Positions 1 through 42,377 are shown, numbered from the stretch's first letter. The stretch is 64,000 nucleotides of DNA from Urophycis tenuis (GCA_036785325.1 JAXIVH010000002.1:11979503-12043502), one strand, 5' to 3'. The notes: generated from the letters alone by a model not told the origin. Numbers and translations: made by a program.

Positions 1-29785
<29,785 letters not shown>

Positions 29786-32345
29786 AGTTCATCCACCCCG
29801 TCCCACACCAACTGAGCCACAGCGGGAGAAGAGAGGCCGGAGAGGGAGAGGGAGAGAGAGAGGGAGAGCGAGAGAGAAGGAGGGAGGCATGGAGAGAGAG
29901 AGTGTGAGCGAGAGGCAGCAGGAAGATGGAGAATAGAGGCAGAAATAAATCAGACATAAAATGTAAAAAAAATTTAAAAAAATATATTAAAAAAAATATT
30001 TCAAGTGTTTACCACCAGGCGGGAGCAGTAACATCAACACCCCCCAGTTAGGGGGGGCACAGGCCATAGACCCCCCTCCACATACACACACACACACCCT
30101 CGTCGAGTTTTTAATCCCGGATGGGACGAATGTAAAATAATTTCTACTATCGTCAAGGAAACAGGAAATCGCATTCAACCCTCCCCCACCAAAAAAACAA
30201 CACCCTGATTTTTTCCCCAAACGTCTTTTCTTTAGGGCGGGGTTGAGCTGGGCGGTGGGCCGGCGGAGGTGACATCAGCCAGTCTGAGGCCTCATCACCG
30301 CGTCACCATTACGAACTATGACCTTTTAAACCTGACCGACGGTGACCTTTTCTGACTCGCATTTCTTCTTTTTTGTACTTGATCGTGCTGACGACGGGTG
30401 TGAGGCGCAGTGGGGGGCCGGGGTGGGGTGGGGGGGAGAGAGAGAGAGGGAGAGAGAGAGAGAGTGGGAGGGAGGAAGAGAGAGATTAAGGATGCTCAAT
30501 GCGGAGACTCTGCAGGAGCGCCCTGTGTTTATTGCACTGCTAGGTCTGCCCTCAGAAGCCTGCAGGGTGGGCAGGAGCCAGGCCGGGGGGCCGGGGGGGG
30601 GGGGGGGGTCCGCTGCGTCGCTATGCATCCACCAAACAAGGCAGTGCTGGGGTTTAGCCTCAGGAACGGCAGTAGGGGTGTTTTGTTTCGTGTTTCTCCA
30701 AAGAAGTGTTCTGGTCACCAGGAGAAGGGAGTGGAGGTTGTGATGCTTTTAGGAAAAACCAGTCGTCCCCCCCCCCCCCCCCCCCAAAAAAAAAACTATA
30801 AAATACAAATAACAAAGTGCAGTCTGTAAATCATCTTGATTGTAGTTCATGAGTTGAAATATGTCCCATTAAGTGATGATCAAGGGGAGAAATTATCTTT
30901 AAACCTGGCAATGTTGTCTTTTTTTTGTTTGTTTTTTGTTTGTTTTTACTGTCAACCCCCATCACATTCCTGGCAGATGGCTACATTTGATTTGCGTCCA
31001 TCCCTGATTAATTTATTGATTAGCCTTGATTAGACCTTTGATTAGAATGATCAAGTTCCACGTGTGACTCAGGCCACCAGTAGAAACAGTGGCATCGCTG
31101 AGTGGTGATACTGTATACAATATAATGCCATTTCCCTTGATTTCTAATGGCTGTGAGGATTTTAGGTTTTCTGTAGTATCTCATCCTCTAATCACCCTGA
31201 TTTCCACTTGTTGTTCAGTTGCAATTTTGATCCAGCTCAGGCCTCCCACAAACCCCGTTGATTGACGCATGCCTCGTTTTGTTTTTATTTGAATAATACC
31301 CGTTTTGCTTTCAATCGGGCCGATGAATGTTAGCCAAAAGCACTGAACACCACCTCTAGCAATGCCTCCCCTCACTTCTTGAAGGCACCCTGTGCGCCTG
31401 GTTGCCCCCCCTGCTGGAGGGCCCCGGCACTGCACACACCACCACCACCAGAACCATTCAGAATGCCTTGTGTTCGTCTGTCAGTGCACTGGATGGGTAG
31501 ATGTACGAAACAGTGCTTCCTCTCTTTCTACGGTTACCTTTAGCCCTGCCAGTTATGCCCTGGATGATTTAGTGCATTCTTCTGACGGTGTGGAAGATAC
31601 TGCTATTTCTCAGGAGACTGTTTGTGTGTGCGTGTGTGTGTGCGCGTGCGTGCATGCTTTGTGTGTGCTAGTGTATTTGAATGGGTGATTATTATTAGAT
31701 TTTTTTTTTTGCAGAGGACCGTTACAATTAAAATCAATGTTGGCCAGATGCTGTCACGCTGTCTATTTTCTTTTATTTTTTCCCGTCACCCATTCTTCTA
31801 GGGGTAGTTTTCTGTTTCTCCGTCACAACCAAACGCACTGTAACTGATATTTCTAACAAGGATTACTAATCCCATGCTTCTCAGTGCCATGTGTCTCCCT
31901 ACAATAAACTCCTGCCTCTCCTGTTTATTTTTTAACCGTTCATGTTTCAAGCGCGCAAAAAAAAAAAAAAAAAAAAAACAATCTCAACGCTATACGACAC
32001 GTCAACATATCCAGCCTGCGTGGACGGGGTTTGTCCGAGCGAGGTGCGGGCGCGGGGAGGGAGAGAGACAGGCCTTAAGACAGTTGGAGGAGAGAAACAA
32101 CACAACACGCGTACAGAACGGACCAGAAGACTCGTGTCGCGGTTCCTCCCGGGCTCGACTGAGACGGAGTGTATTTATTACATGAACGATGGAGGCTGCC
32201 CAGCGAGGTGCGGAGCGTAGCGTCCTATGTCACCAAATGCAAGGGTCTTTTTTTTTCTTTTTTTCGTTTTTGATATTCAGTCAAGGTTTCTTCCATTAAT
32301 TGTAATGAGCTGGTGTGAGAATGAAAGATGCCTTTTTTGAATAAA
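29786..32345 (+). other. stt3b: Probable stt3b 3' untranslated region
   Basis: No coding signal follows the stt3b stop. AATAAA hexamers occur at 29944-29949 and 32340-32345 (gaataaaagagg). The second is the better candidate for a long 3' UTR. The extent is an inference; no transcript data are available here. The stretch contains GA-rich and poly-G/poly-C tracts. Confidence 0.5.
32340..32345 (+). terminator. Candidate polyadenylation signal for stt3b
   Basis: AATAAA in gaataaaagagg, in an AT-rich context, followed within about 70 bases by T-rich sequence. A closer AATAAA at 29944-29949 could serve a short-UTR isoform. Confidence 0.4.
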
Positions 32346-32598
32346 AGAGGTTAAAATCAAATGCAAGCATGTCTGTATGGTTTCTTGGGCGTTAATGCTC
32401 ACTTGAAATGATTGTTTTGGGTTTTTATTTTGTATATTTAATTACATTTTTTGTAACCTTTATTTAACCAGGCAGGTCATTAAGAACAAAATCTAATCCA
32501 CTATAGTGGCCTGTCCAATGGTGGTAACCTTGAATACTTCACTTTATTCAGGGCAAAACATATCATTCCTTATTCAGTAGGATGCATTGAGTTACACA

Positions 32599-32761
<163 letters not shown>

Positions 32762-33806
32762 GGTATATTGTTTGGTAAGGTTACCAAGGTACATTAAGCA
32801 TCAGAAAATGATGTTCCAACAAATCCATTGTCCTATTGCTTCAGGCTGATTTGATGTGTGGAGTCTATTTATCCCCCCTGGTTATGTAGCCAGGCAGGTA
32901 ACCAATTACCTCATTACACTCATATCATAGTGTATGTAATAAGTGACCAATTACATACTCACAGGGCCAAGAAAGTTACCAATTACCATACACCCACATG
33001 GCTAAGGCAGTGACCAATTACGCTGAGAAGCTGAGAAGGGGCGGGGATTCATAGCCCTCTCAGGATAATGTACTTGTTAGAGACTCTAGTACTTGTATAC
33101 TTCTATACTTGTACAAGGTCTGGGATTCGTCCTCGCCGGCTGCTCTCAGATCACCCAGCCGACGGATGGACCAATCAGAGGCTGCAGCCTTTCTAATGCA
33201 ACAGGCCAGAGGCAAGGGGCCGTGCACTCTATTTAATTACTTGTAGGTTCTTCAGAGAACTGCCTTCTCTGAGCCTTTTCCTTCAACCACACATTAGAAT
33301 CTAATAACAATTAAACCATCCAATGGGCTTCAGAGTATCAGAAAAAATGAATCGAAAAAGAATAAACTTAGATTAAAAACATTAGCTACAAAAATGACTT
33401 GTTTTATGAATTCTCATTAGATTTCCAAAGTGAGATCATTGTTCATTTTCTATGGAGAATCCCCTCGGCAGGACTTGAAGCCAGGTCTGTTGAACTGATA
33501 ACCAACACCAACCTGGTCAGAGGTCATAATTCCCTTTTCCCTTATTTCACATGAAGTTCTGGCTCCAAAGTCTGGATCTGCTTCTCTTCTGCCTTTTCTT
33601 CTCTCTCTCTCTCTCTTTATAAATCTGAAATGTTGCCTACAGCAGCTATAACACAAACACATGTAACCCATACATTTGACCGAGGGTCATAAAAAACGCA
33701 CAGACACAAGGTCAGTGTGTACAACACCAGAACACATGACCTTAGCAGGGAGACGAGCAAGAGCACTGGGCAACTGGAGCCCTGAGTTACTCCACAGCAC
33801 TGCTGC

Positions 33807-33807
<1 letters not shown>

Positions 33808-33843
<36 letters not shown>

Positions 33844-33848
33844 AGTGT

Positions 33849-33897
<49 letters not shown>

Positions 33898-33918
33898 TGT
33901 GTGTGTGTGTGCGTGAGT

Positions 33919-33949
<31 letters not shown>

Positions 33950-33972
33950 CGTGCGTGCGTGCATGCGTCTGT

Positions 33973-34033
<61 letters not shown>
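33808..34033. repeat. Compound (TG)n microsatellite
   Basis: About 225 bp of TG repeats with gtgcgtgagtgt and gtgtctgtgt interruptions repeated at higher order. Confidence 0.96.
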
Positions 34034-34034
<1 letters not shown>

Positions 34035-34691
34035 TCACATGCACAGTGTGCAAGACATTTTGATTTATGGCGTTACAAAGTACTTAGCTTAAAGGTTCAA
34101 CGTGTTCTAGCCCTTGGGTAAAACATTCAGAGGGGATCAGGTAATAAAAGGTAAAAGAGGCATGTGTTGTTTGTTGAAAGATACGACCATTGGAAATGAC
34201 AGCTCATGGATTTTGAATGGAGAGGTGCAATATTACCCTCAAATGGTACAGGGACAGATGAATGCCAAAAAAGTGTTTCCTGTCATCTGTATCTATGTCC
34301 CTATAGATATATATCTATATATATATTTCTGGGTGCAACGCCACAGCCCGCCTGCTTTCTGCCCTTGACTTGTATGCTAACTGCTAACGCTAATGCTAAC
34401 GGCTACAATAATCCCTTTCCCGAGGACTGCAGCTCACCAGAGAAAGAAAGAGAGAACAAGTTGAGCAAACTTTTTATGTGGCCCTTGGCAGGCGGTTTGG
34501 CTATCATTACCCAGAAAGTAGGGCCTACCATGTGGACATGATTAGGCTGCACAGCAAACATGAAGCAACACATTTTTACTATTTTAGCTGATAGTGGACT
34601 AAACAGGGGGACTTTTGTTGTGGCTTAAAAGGCTGGGCGATCAGGACTGCAGACAAAAACCATGATGTACAGGTTATTCGGTAGACCTGTG

Positions 34692-34697
34692 TTTATT
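34692..34697 (-). terminator. Candidate polyadenylation signal for echdc1
   Basis: tttatt on the plus strand reads AATAAA on the minus strand, about 360 bases past the echdc1 stop. Plausible but untested. Confidence 0.35.
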
Positions 34698-35059
34698 CAG
34701 CTGCAAAAAAAGTGCATTTCAAATGAAACAAATTTGAGACAAAACGTTAAATTATGTGAGACACTGACAGTTTGTGAATAATGAAGTACATTACACCACA
34801 AGAGAAATCAACGTCTCTGTTTTCTTCACCCGTTGTTCAAGAGTCATTGTCCAAAGCGTAATCAGTTGTCACTGGTTGCCTCTGTGCAGGATCACCAGTC
34901 AGATCAGATCAGGGCGGTGCTTCGCCCGTCATGCTGGGACCTCACTGTCACCGGGTTCACGTGTCTCTCTTTAATCAGTAACTCCACAGCGTGAGGAAAC
35001 CTAACGACAGGAGGAGGTCGCGTGAGGCTCCGCCCCCCCTCCTCGCCCCCCACGCCGAT

Positions 35060-35495
35060 TCACTTGTGCTTCGTCTTGCTGGCCAGCGCCTGCAGGTTCG
35101 CCGGCCCGCCCCACACCGTCCCGAACACCTCCATCTCCGCCCGGAGGGCCTCCGTCAGCGGCAGCTCCCTCCCCGACACCACCACGCTCTTGGCGGCCCG
35201 GATCACCTGAGCGGGCCCCCGGGTGTAGCCGCTCAGCCAGTCCTCCGCCTGCTGGAGGCGCCTGTCTGGCTCCGCCCCGTCCGGCTCCGCCCCGGCGCCG
35301 GGGGCCTCCTCCAGCAGGCCGTCCGCCAGCCCGGTCCGCAGCCCCAGCTCGGGGTCCACCTTCTGGGCCCCGGCCAGCAGCCGCAGGGCCTGGCGGGGGC
35401 CCACGATGTGGACGAGCCGCGCGGCGCCGCCCCAGCCCGGCACCAGGCCCATGTGTTTGTGGACGAACTGGATCACGCTGTCCCGGGTCACCAAC
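35060..35495 (-). CDS. echdc1: echdc1 exon 6 (terminal)
   Basis: 436 bp encoding RLVTRDSVIQFVHKHMG to the terminal ASKTKHK and a TGA stop at 35062-35060. Very GC-rich yet free of frameshifts. A Pro/Glu/Ala-rich insertion (EEAPGAGAEPDGAEP) sits where other ECHDC1 proteins have a short loop. Confidence 0.96.
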
Positions 35496-38400
35496 CTGAT
35501 GGCGGAGGGGAGGGTCCGAGTAAGGTACGCCAAGCAAGCGTGTGCAGAGGTACGAAGAGGTACGAAGGTGGGAGAGCATCATTAAAGCAGTATTGTCTTT
35601 GATGGACTGACAGAGTATAGAGCGCTGACTTGTGTGTGTCTGCCTTGTTCCATTTCCCATAACGAAACAGCTTCAGCATCACCTTCGGCATCAAGTCAAT
35701 GTTCAACCCGGTTGTGTGGAACGGCTAGCCTGGGAAGTCCCATGCTGCTTTGCGCGCGATTTCATTCTCACTGCAAAGACAGCCTGGAAATCACCGCCCT
35801 TATTTTTGCCTGAGTTAGGGAACCAATCACAGAACGGGGAGGGCAGCAAGACGATGACGACGTCTATGCGTGACACCGAAGCTTGTAGCGTGTTAATCCA
35901 ACATGGCAGCGGACACAACGTTACCGTTCGATGCAGCCTTAGAAAGTGTATTAAGTAGCTTTTGTAGTAATTAATTTAATTTTAGTAGCTAATTTTTAGT
36001 AGCAATTGGCTATGAATCGCGCGCAAAGCAGCATGGGAAAAACCAGACGCCATTTGATAGACATTCGTAGCGCCCAATAAACGGCTCTAGGCATTCGTTA
36101 ACCACGCCTCAAATACGGGAAAATGCACACCTAGTTCCCAGACCACCATCTCATCGGGATGTGGACGCGTCAGCCAGGCTGTGGAACGGCATTTTCAAAC
36201 ACTTAAAAACACAGACGCTCAGGCTCCCTCCCCTCACCTGAAGTCACAGGCGGTGGTGAGCTCCGCCCCGCCGCCCAGGGCTTTGCCCTCCACCAGGGCC
36301 ACCGACACCAGAGGCAGCCTGCGTTGAGGAGAGTCAGCGCAGCGTCACACACACATGAAGGACGCGCCGCGACTCAAGGCGACACCGTGTCACGGATGGG
36401 GCTGTGAGGTGTGAATCACGCCCCGGGAGCTGGAGCGGACACAGGGGGGGCCGTGGTAGAGTGGCTTACCTCAGGAGTCTCGTCAGAGCGTCCTGCATAA
36501 ACATGCACATCTTCTTCCCATCCTATGTGAGGCAAACCACAATGGTCAGGCTGTAGCTGCACTGTTGTGCTTTTGTATTGTAATAGAATAGAACACCAAA
36601 CGCAAGCACCGGCCTGTCTTAAATTGTTCCTGCACTGATGCTGCATGTATGCAACGAATGACTTGGATTGAAGTTATTCATTCTGTTCCTCAGAAACCGT
36701 GTGAACAATCCAAAGACACATGTCCACCTTTGTGGGCAACAAAGTACTTTCTATTCTATAACAGAACAACAGACATTCTCAAGATCTAATAAAATAACAC
36801 TCCATTATGTTTCTTTGTATTATACCATGTGTTGCAGTGTGTCTCTGATGTGTACCGGCTGTGAGAACAACAATTAATCTGTGAGGACAACAGCCAATCC
36901 TCCACCGAGGACACAGGCGGACTGAGGTCTACAGAAACAGAGCAGGGAGTCCATCAGTGTGCCCCTACATCCCCACCTGAGGGTTGGATGTGGCCCAGTG
37001 TGATCCTACATCCCTGAGGGTTGGATGTGGCCCAGTGTGATCCTACATCCCTGAGGGTTGGATGTGGCCCAGTGTGACCCTACATCCTCACCTGAGGGTT
37101 GGATGTGGCCCAGTGTGACCCTACATCCCCACCTGAGGGTTGGATGTGGCCCAGTGTGACCCTACATCCCCACCTGAGGGTTGGATGTGGCCCAGTGTGA
37201 CCCTACATCCCCACCTGAGGGTTGGATGTGGCCCAGCGTGACCCTACATCCCCACCTGAGGATTGGATGTGGCCCAGTGTGACCCTACATCCCCACCTGA
37301 GGGTTGGATGTGGCCCAGTGTGACCCTACATCCCCACCTGAGGGTTGGATGTGGCCCAGTGTGACCCTACATCTTCACCTGAGGGTTGGATGTGGCCCAG
37401 TGTGACCCTACATCCCCACCTGAGGGTTGGATGTGACCCAGTGTGATCCTACATCCCTGAGGGTTGGATGTGTCCCAGTGTGACCCTACATCCCCACCTG
37501 AGGGTTGGATGTGGACCAGTGTGACCCTACATCCCCACCTGAGGGTTGGATGTGGCCCAGTGTGACCCTACATCCCCACCTGAGGGTTGGATGTGGCCCA
37601 GTGTGACCCTTCATCCACACCTGAGGGTTGGATGTGGCCCAGTGTGGTCAGGCTGTAGCTGCACTGTTGTGCTTTTGTATTGTAATAGAATAGAACACCA
37701 AACGCAAGCACCGGCCTGTCTTAAATTGTTCCTGCACTGATGCTGCATGTATGCAACGAATGACTTGGATTGAAGTTATTCATTCTGTTCCTCAGAAACC
37801 GTGTGAACAATCCAAAGACACATGTCCACCTTTGTGGGCAACAAAGTACTTTCTATTCTATAACAGAACAACAGACATTCTCAAGATCTAATAAAATAAC
37901 ACTCCATTATGTTTCTTTGTATTATACCATGTGTTGCAGTGTGTCTCTGATGTGTACCGGCTGTGAGAACAACAATTAATCTGTGAGGACAACAGCCAAT
38001 CCTCCACCGAGGACACAGGCGGACTGAGGTCTACAGAAACAGAGCAGGGAGTCCATCAGTGTGCCCCTACATCCCCACCTGAGGGTTGGATGTGGCCCAG
38101 TGTGATCCTACATCCCTGAGGGTTGGATGTGGCCCAGTGTGATCCTACATCCCTGAGGGTTGGATGTGGCCCAGTGTGACCCTACATCCTCACCTCAGGG
38201 TTGGATATCGCCCGGACCGCGTTGAGGTCAGAGCCGGAGCAGAAGGTTCCCGATGCTCCGCGCACGATGAGGCCTTTGCCCTGCGTCCACGTCTCCAGCT
38301 GAGTCACCCTCTCCTCCAGCTCCACCATCATACTGCCTGGTGGTGGCACAGACAGGGGAGGGGCTTAGACCATCTTCACTCATGAGTGACAGCCAATCAC

Positions 38401-39473
38401 AGGAAACCAGGAAGTATAAGACGCCACATAGTCATTTTGAGAGGGAGACTTTATGTGGTAGGAATTGTTTGTAACTTGGCACCTAGCCAGAGATGTTGTA
38501 TACTGGCAATGGTTAACCTAGCAAATGAAATGCTTGAAACTTGTTCTGGTGACTTTCTTACTGTATTAGCAGCAAGGAAATGTTTCACCTTCTTCTGACA
38601 AATGTACCATTTGTAAGTCGCTTTGGATAAAAGTGTCTGCTAAATGCCCTAAATGTAAATGTAAATGTAAACGTAAATGTTTGCCCTGTCTATGTCTACG
38701 AGGAGGTGTGAGTGTTTTGTGTGTGTGTGCGTTTTGGTTCGTCCTGACCACAAACACCACCCCTCACAACGGAGCCCAGAAGGACGCCAGACAGTGACAT
38801 CACGGCGCCATGCGTACCCGAGAAGGCGTTCATGCGGGAGGGGTTGTTGACGGTCAGCACGGCCAGGCCGGACTCCTCCCGGGTCAGCAGGTCAACGGAC
38901 CCCCCGGGGAACGCGCTGAGCTTCTCCTTGATCTCCTCGGGCCGGAAGCCATGGCCGGCCGTGTAGACGCTGCTCTGCCTTGGGGAGGGGATGTGACAGA
39001 ACACAGCGGTGGAGGTGCGTGGGTCAATGAGGGCACAGGGTCCCGCATGCATGATGCACACACGTTCTGCTCTGGCACGTGTAGAGGACCACTAGGATGC
39101 TTCATTAGCTGCAATGCTAATGAATGGATGTTCCCGACGCGTACTTGAAACGGACATGCCGTTGCAATGCAACCTTCTTCCTGTCTTGGTCTCTTGGAGT
39201 AATCCATTAGAATCGAATATATATATATGATACATCCCAATTCAATCTTTAAACAGGCTTATACTGTTACGGTATACCGGGTTACCCAGACTTTGACATT
39301 AGTGGTGTTGGGCTGAGGACATCCAGAAGATAAATTCAAGAGCAAACTAAAAGTGTGTGATCATCAGACAATTGAATGGTAAAGTTTCTCTACCTGCACC
39401 AGGTTCTGCTGCAGCGGCTGCTTTTAAGGAGATATCGACCCAGCACACAAACAACCATTGTGTTCTGTAGCAT
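35060..39473 (-). CDS. echdc1: Ethylmalonyl-CoA decarboxylase (ECHDC1), complete, six coding exons
   Basis: A crotonase-fold enzyme that decarboxylates ethylmalonyl-CoA, a side product of acetyl-CoA carboxylase, and so proofreads fatty-acid precursors. Coding exons, in transcript order: 39473-39394, 38978-38818, 38336-38194, 36522-36470, 36318-36238 and 35495-35060. All junctions are GT-AG, phases agree, and the total is 954 bases (317 residues plus TGA), close to the ~307 of human. Recognised motifs: NNPSRMNAFSG, SGSDLNAV, the oxyanion-hole region GKALGGGAELTTACDF, HKHMGLVPGWGG and GTVWGGPANLQALA. The start ATG is followed by MLQNTMVVCVLGRYLLK, rich in basic and hydroxylated residues without acids; an alternative Met is at position 6. 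The third intron holds a duplicated segment and a minisatellite derived from the exon-3 donor. No frame breaks. Confidence 0.95.
35726..36179. mobile_element. Non-autonomous element with 24-bp inverted repeat, in an echdc1 intron
   Basis: A perfect 24-base inverted repeat (35738-35761 and 36015-36038; core tgctgctttgcgcgcgatt) lies inside a 454-bp interval. That interval is bounded by an 11-bp direct repeat, tgtggaacggc, at 35715-35725 and 36180-36190. The ends also show agcctgg / ccaggct symmetry. No protein is encoded. Superfamily unknown. Confidence 0.6.
36238..36318 (-). CDS. echdc1: echdc1 exon 5 (oxyanion-hole glycines)
   Basis: 81 bp encoding RLPLVSVALVEGKALGGG to ELTTACDF plus two bases. 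The GGG run belongs to the crotonase oxyanion hole. Acceptor aacgcag; donor gtgagg. Confidence 0.95.
36470..36522 (-). CDS. echdc1: echdc1 exon 4
   Basis: 53 bp encoding DGKKMCMFMQDALTRLL plus two bases. Acceptor cacatag; donor gtaagc. Confidence 0.92.
36543..37093 (-). repeat. Segmental duplicate, copy 1
   Basis: 551 bases that read identically to 37645-38195, offset by exactly 1102 bp. It contains unique sequence (36543-36960) and the first minisatellite units. Confidence 0.93.
36968..37644 (-). repeat. 41-bp minisatellite derived from an echdc1 exon/intron junction
   Basis: About 17 units with a 41-bp period (some 36-bp), plus three more at 38070-38190. On the minus strand each unit reads ATCCAACCCTCAG|GTGGGG, matching the exon-3 end ATCCAACCCTGAG|GTGAGG. 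Most units therefore keep a GT donor-like site. Confidence 0.93.
37645..38195 (-). repeat. Segmental duplicate, copy 2
   Basis: Identical by eye to 36543-37093. The identity ends at 38195/38196, inside the last codon of echdc1 exon 3 (exon end at 38194), where copy 1 has a G and the exon has a C. Confidence 0.93.
38194..38336 (-). CDS. echdc1: echdc1 exon 3 (SGSDLNAV)
   Basis: 143 bp encoding GSMMVELEERVTQLE to CSGSDLNAVRAISNPE. Acceptor ccaccag; donor GAG|gtgagg. Its last ~14 bases and the donor are the seed of the 41-bp minisatellite in the following intron. Confidence 0.95.
38596..38680 (+). mobile_element. SINE-tail fragment in an echdc1 intron
   Basis: Contains tttgtaagtcgctttggata then aaagtgtctgctaaatgccc, the same tail type as the SINE at 27951-28153, followed by a (TAAATG)n tail. 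No tRNA-like head is visible next to it. Confidence 0.7.
38818..38978 (-). CDS. echdc1: echdc1 exon 2
   Basis: 161 bp encoding QSSVYTAGHGFRPEEIK, then LSAFPGGSVDLL and VNNPSRMNAFS plus one base. Acceptor cccaag; donor gtacgc. Strong match to ECHDC1. Confidence 0.95.
39394..39473 (-). CDS. echdc1: echdc1 exon 1 (start codon)
   Basis: 80 bp with ATG at 39473-39471 encoding MLQNTMVVCVLGRYLLK to RTWC plus two bases; donor gtagag. It joins in phase to the next exon. This exon is supported by phase, splice site and position, not by strong similarity, since the N-terminus varies in this family. Confidence 0.75.
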
Positions 39474-42183
39474 GACAAGGAGATGGAGAGGGTGATAAAC
39501 ATAATTCACAACCCACACGTTGGATAGAATATCTTATTCAATGATTTAGTTCCAGGTGGGGAAAAGGGAAGTGAGTGGAAGGATGTCGAGATAAAGAAGA
39601 ATTTAATAGTATTTCAATCTAAACCTTTATTTGTGTTTTAATACCAAAATATGATGTTCCATTTAAGTTTGCTCAAAGCTAATTCAAAACAGTAGTATAG
39701 TACAATAGTATTAGAATAAATGAATAAATAAATAGATTTTAGTCTGAGTGAATTACTGGAATTACACGGAGTTATGTATGTCTCACGGCGCCTATGCAAA
39801 ACATCAAAATAAAAATGCAGTCTCAATGGAAGATATTAGTTTGTGATTTAGAATGTCTTGCAGTATAATATAAAACTATTAGGAGAAATCTGCAGCAACC
39901 GACCTTCGCTGCTGTCTGTTTTGAGTTGCAGTGTTACTCTATAAGATGTCCCCCTGGAAACAAAAACCTATCGTAATTCACGTGTGCACTACTTGCCGTC
40001 CAGATGTAGTTAATCCCTGGAAATTCTACGATTATGTTATATTATATATAAATTATATAGTATACAGTATACAGTATGATACAATGTAACCATAATACAA
40101 CACATCATATAACTATATGGGTTTTGTTTATTTTTTATGGAAATGTCATGACTTTGATGATGTTTTTGTTGTTGTCTTAATGTTCTGAATAGGCTACATT
40201 CATAGCCTACATTCTTAACCAGATGTGTGGTTGCAATTTACTGTTTAAGTGAATGTATAAATAAATACTACTAAAGCATTCAAGACATGCATACTATTAT
40301 CTATGGATCAAATCATGAAAGTGATTATTTCCGCAGTGCAATCTTAACACAAAATGCATGATGGCAGTGGCACTATCACGTCTAATGTGAGGGCCGTCCA
40401 ACTCATGAGTCACAAAGAGTGCCAAAGGCTTTCAGGTGCCCAATGTTCCATTATCTGATCTAGATTAAGGACCTTTATCATATTGATGCCAAAACCATAA
40501 CATTTATCCGATTTTTTTTCTAATATGCTTGGTCAGGGTTATTCTTGTTTATTAGTTCAATCGATTTAACAACAGTGATTCTATTCCAATATTTGCTGTG
40601 TTATTTTTTGATATGTTGTAATATTGGTTTGCATATTAAATTATAGGATTGTCAATATTTACTTAGAAGTTATTCTTATCAAATGGCCATGAAGTCGGGC
40701 CGTCTCGGCTAGCAAAATATTTATGAGAAAAACATTAGGGTTGAAAACCCGAGCCTCACACAGACTCACAATGGAAGGGATACAGACGCTTGGCAAAGAA
40801 AGATGACCAGAGACCAACCGCGTGAACTGGATCTTTTCTGAATCATCATGTTTCACATTTTTCCTTACGATACTGTTTGTTGTGGACCACCACAACGTTT
40901 TGTGTACACATGCAGACGCCCATTGAATATGTAATTCATCCTCTGATTGCAATGGGAAGAGAAGACTTATACCAGTTCTAATACTCGCCAACAGGGGGCG
41001 TATGTCGCTGCTCAATACAGATGCATCACCAGAGTGTGAGTCTACTGCTTTCCCGTTCGTACGTAGGCCTAATGCATTTATAGGCCTGCATCCACGATCC
41101 ATCCCATGACATGATGCATCCCAGAGTGACGAACCAGACACACTGGCTCAATGCACTAGCAGACACATCCCGAGCCCTGGGTGTAGCCACTCCAGTTTAG
41201 CAAACTATTGTCACTATAACGGTGTCATTCCTGCATATTGCATATTCATCAAATGTATTAACCTATTCTAGCTTACGATAGACAAATGGTCAAATACACG
41301 CAAGTCTTCCATTGTGAAACAGAATGCAATCAATAAATGAAACAAACGGGACCATTATAGCGGACGCATTGTGCATGCATCGATCTAAGCCACCCGACCT
41401 CACCGTTAATCAGACATCTAAACCTTCCCCTTAATCACAGTCTGCCAGCCCGTAAAGGTCAGCCCAGCGGCCGAGCGCCACGCAGCCGGGAGCTCTCTGG
41501 GGTTCTGGGGCCCGCGATGCTTCTGGAAGCTATTTAAAAGTTGGACAGGAATCCTAAAAAGGTCGATGGGAATCGTCCGCGCGAGCATTCCAGACGCTCT
41601 GAGTCAGACCGGCAGAGCGCCACTGGACAACCTGTTTCCACAACTCAGCCCGCTAGGTATGTCCCCGCCAGGGTGGATGGAGCACAGATGGAAGAGAGTA
41701 GAAGAGACGAGGTCAACGAAATGGAGTAGAGCGGACCAGATTGCCGGCAGAAAGAACACCGACCAGATGAAATGGAATAGAATAGAACACCATATAGAGT
41801 AGAATAGGCTAGATCACCAATAGCGTGTGGAATAGAAAATATCACCAATGCAAGACAATCTAATAAATCAACAACAGAATACAATAGACTTGATTTAATA
41901 TACTAGCACCACAATAATAATAAAAAGCACCAATTGAATGGAGTTCAATAGAGTAGATCACAAATAGAATCAAAACACAAATAAACAGAATACAGTAGAG
42001 TGAAATAAACAAGTAAAAAATGCACACAGTGCACTTGGTCACTTCCATTCATCTCTCGTTCTCTCTTTAGAATGTGAATGAATGATCAGCTTCTGAATGG
42101 AAGGGGATGGATAGGAGCGTTCACAGCACAGACAGTCTGCCAACGATAATGGAACTAAGGCTAGAGTTACATCCTTCTAAGAG

Positions 42184-42377
<194 letters not shown>

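Noticed and set aside
36968..37644. Direct repeats of ~41 bp resembling CRISPR repeat-spacer units
   Set aside because: The whole 41-bp unit repeats, so there are no spacers; it derives from an echdc1 splice junction.
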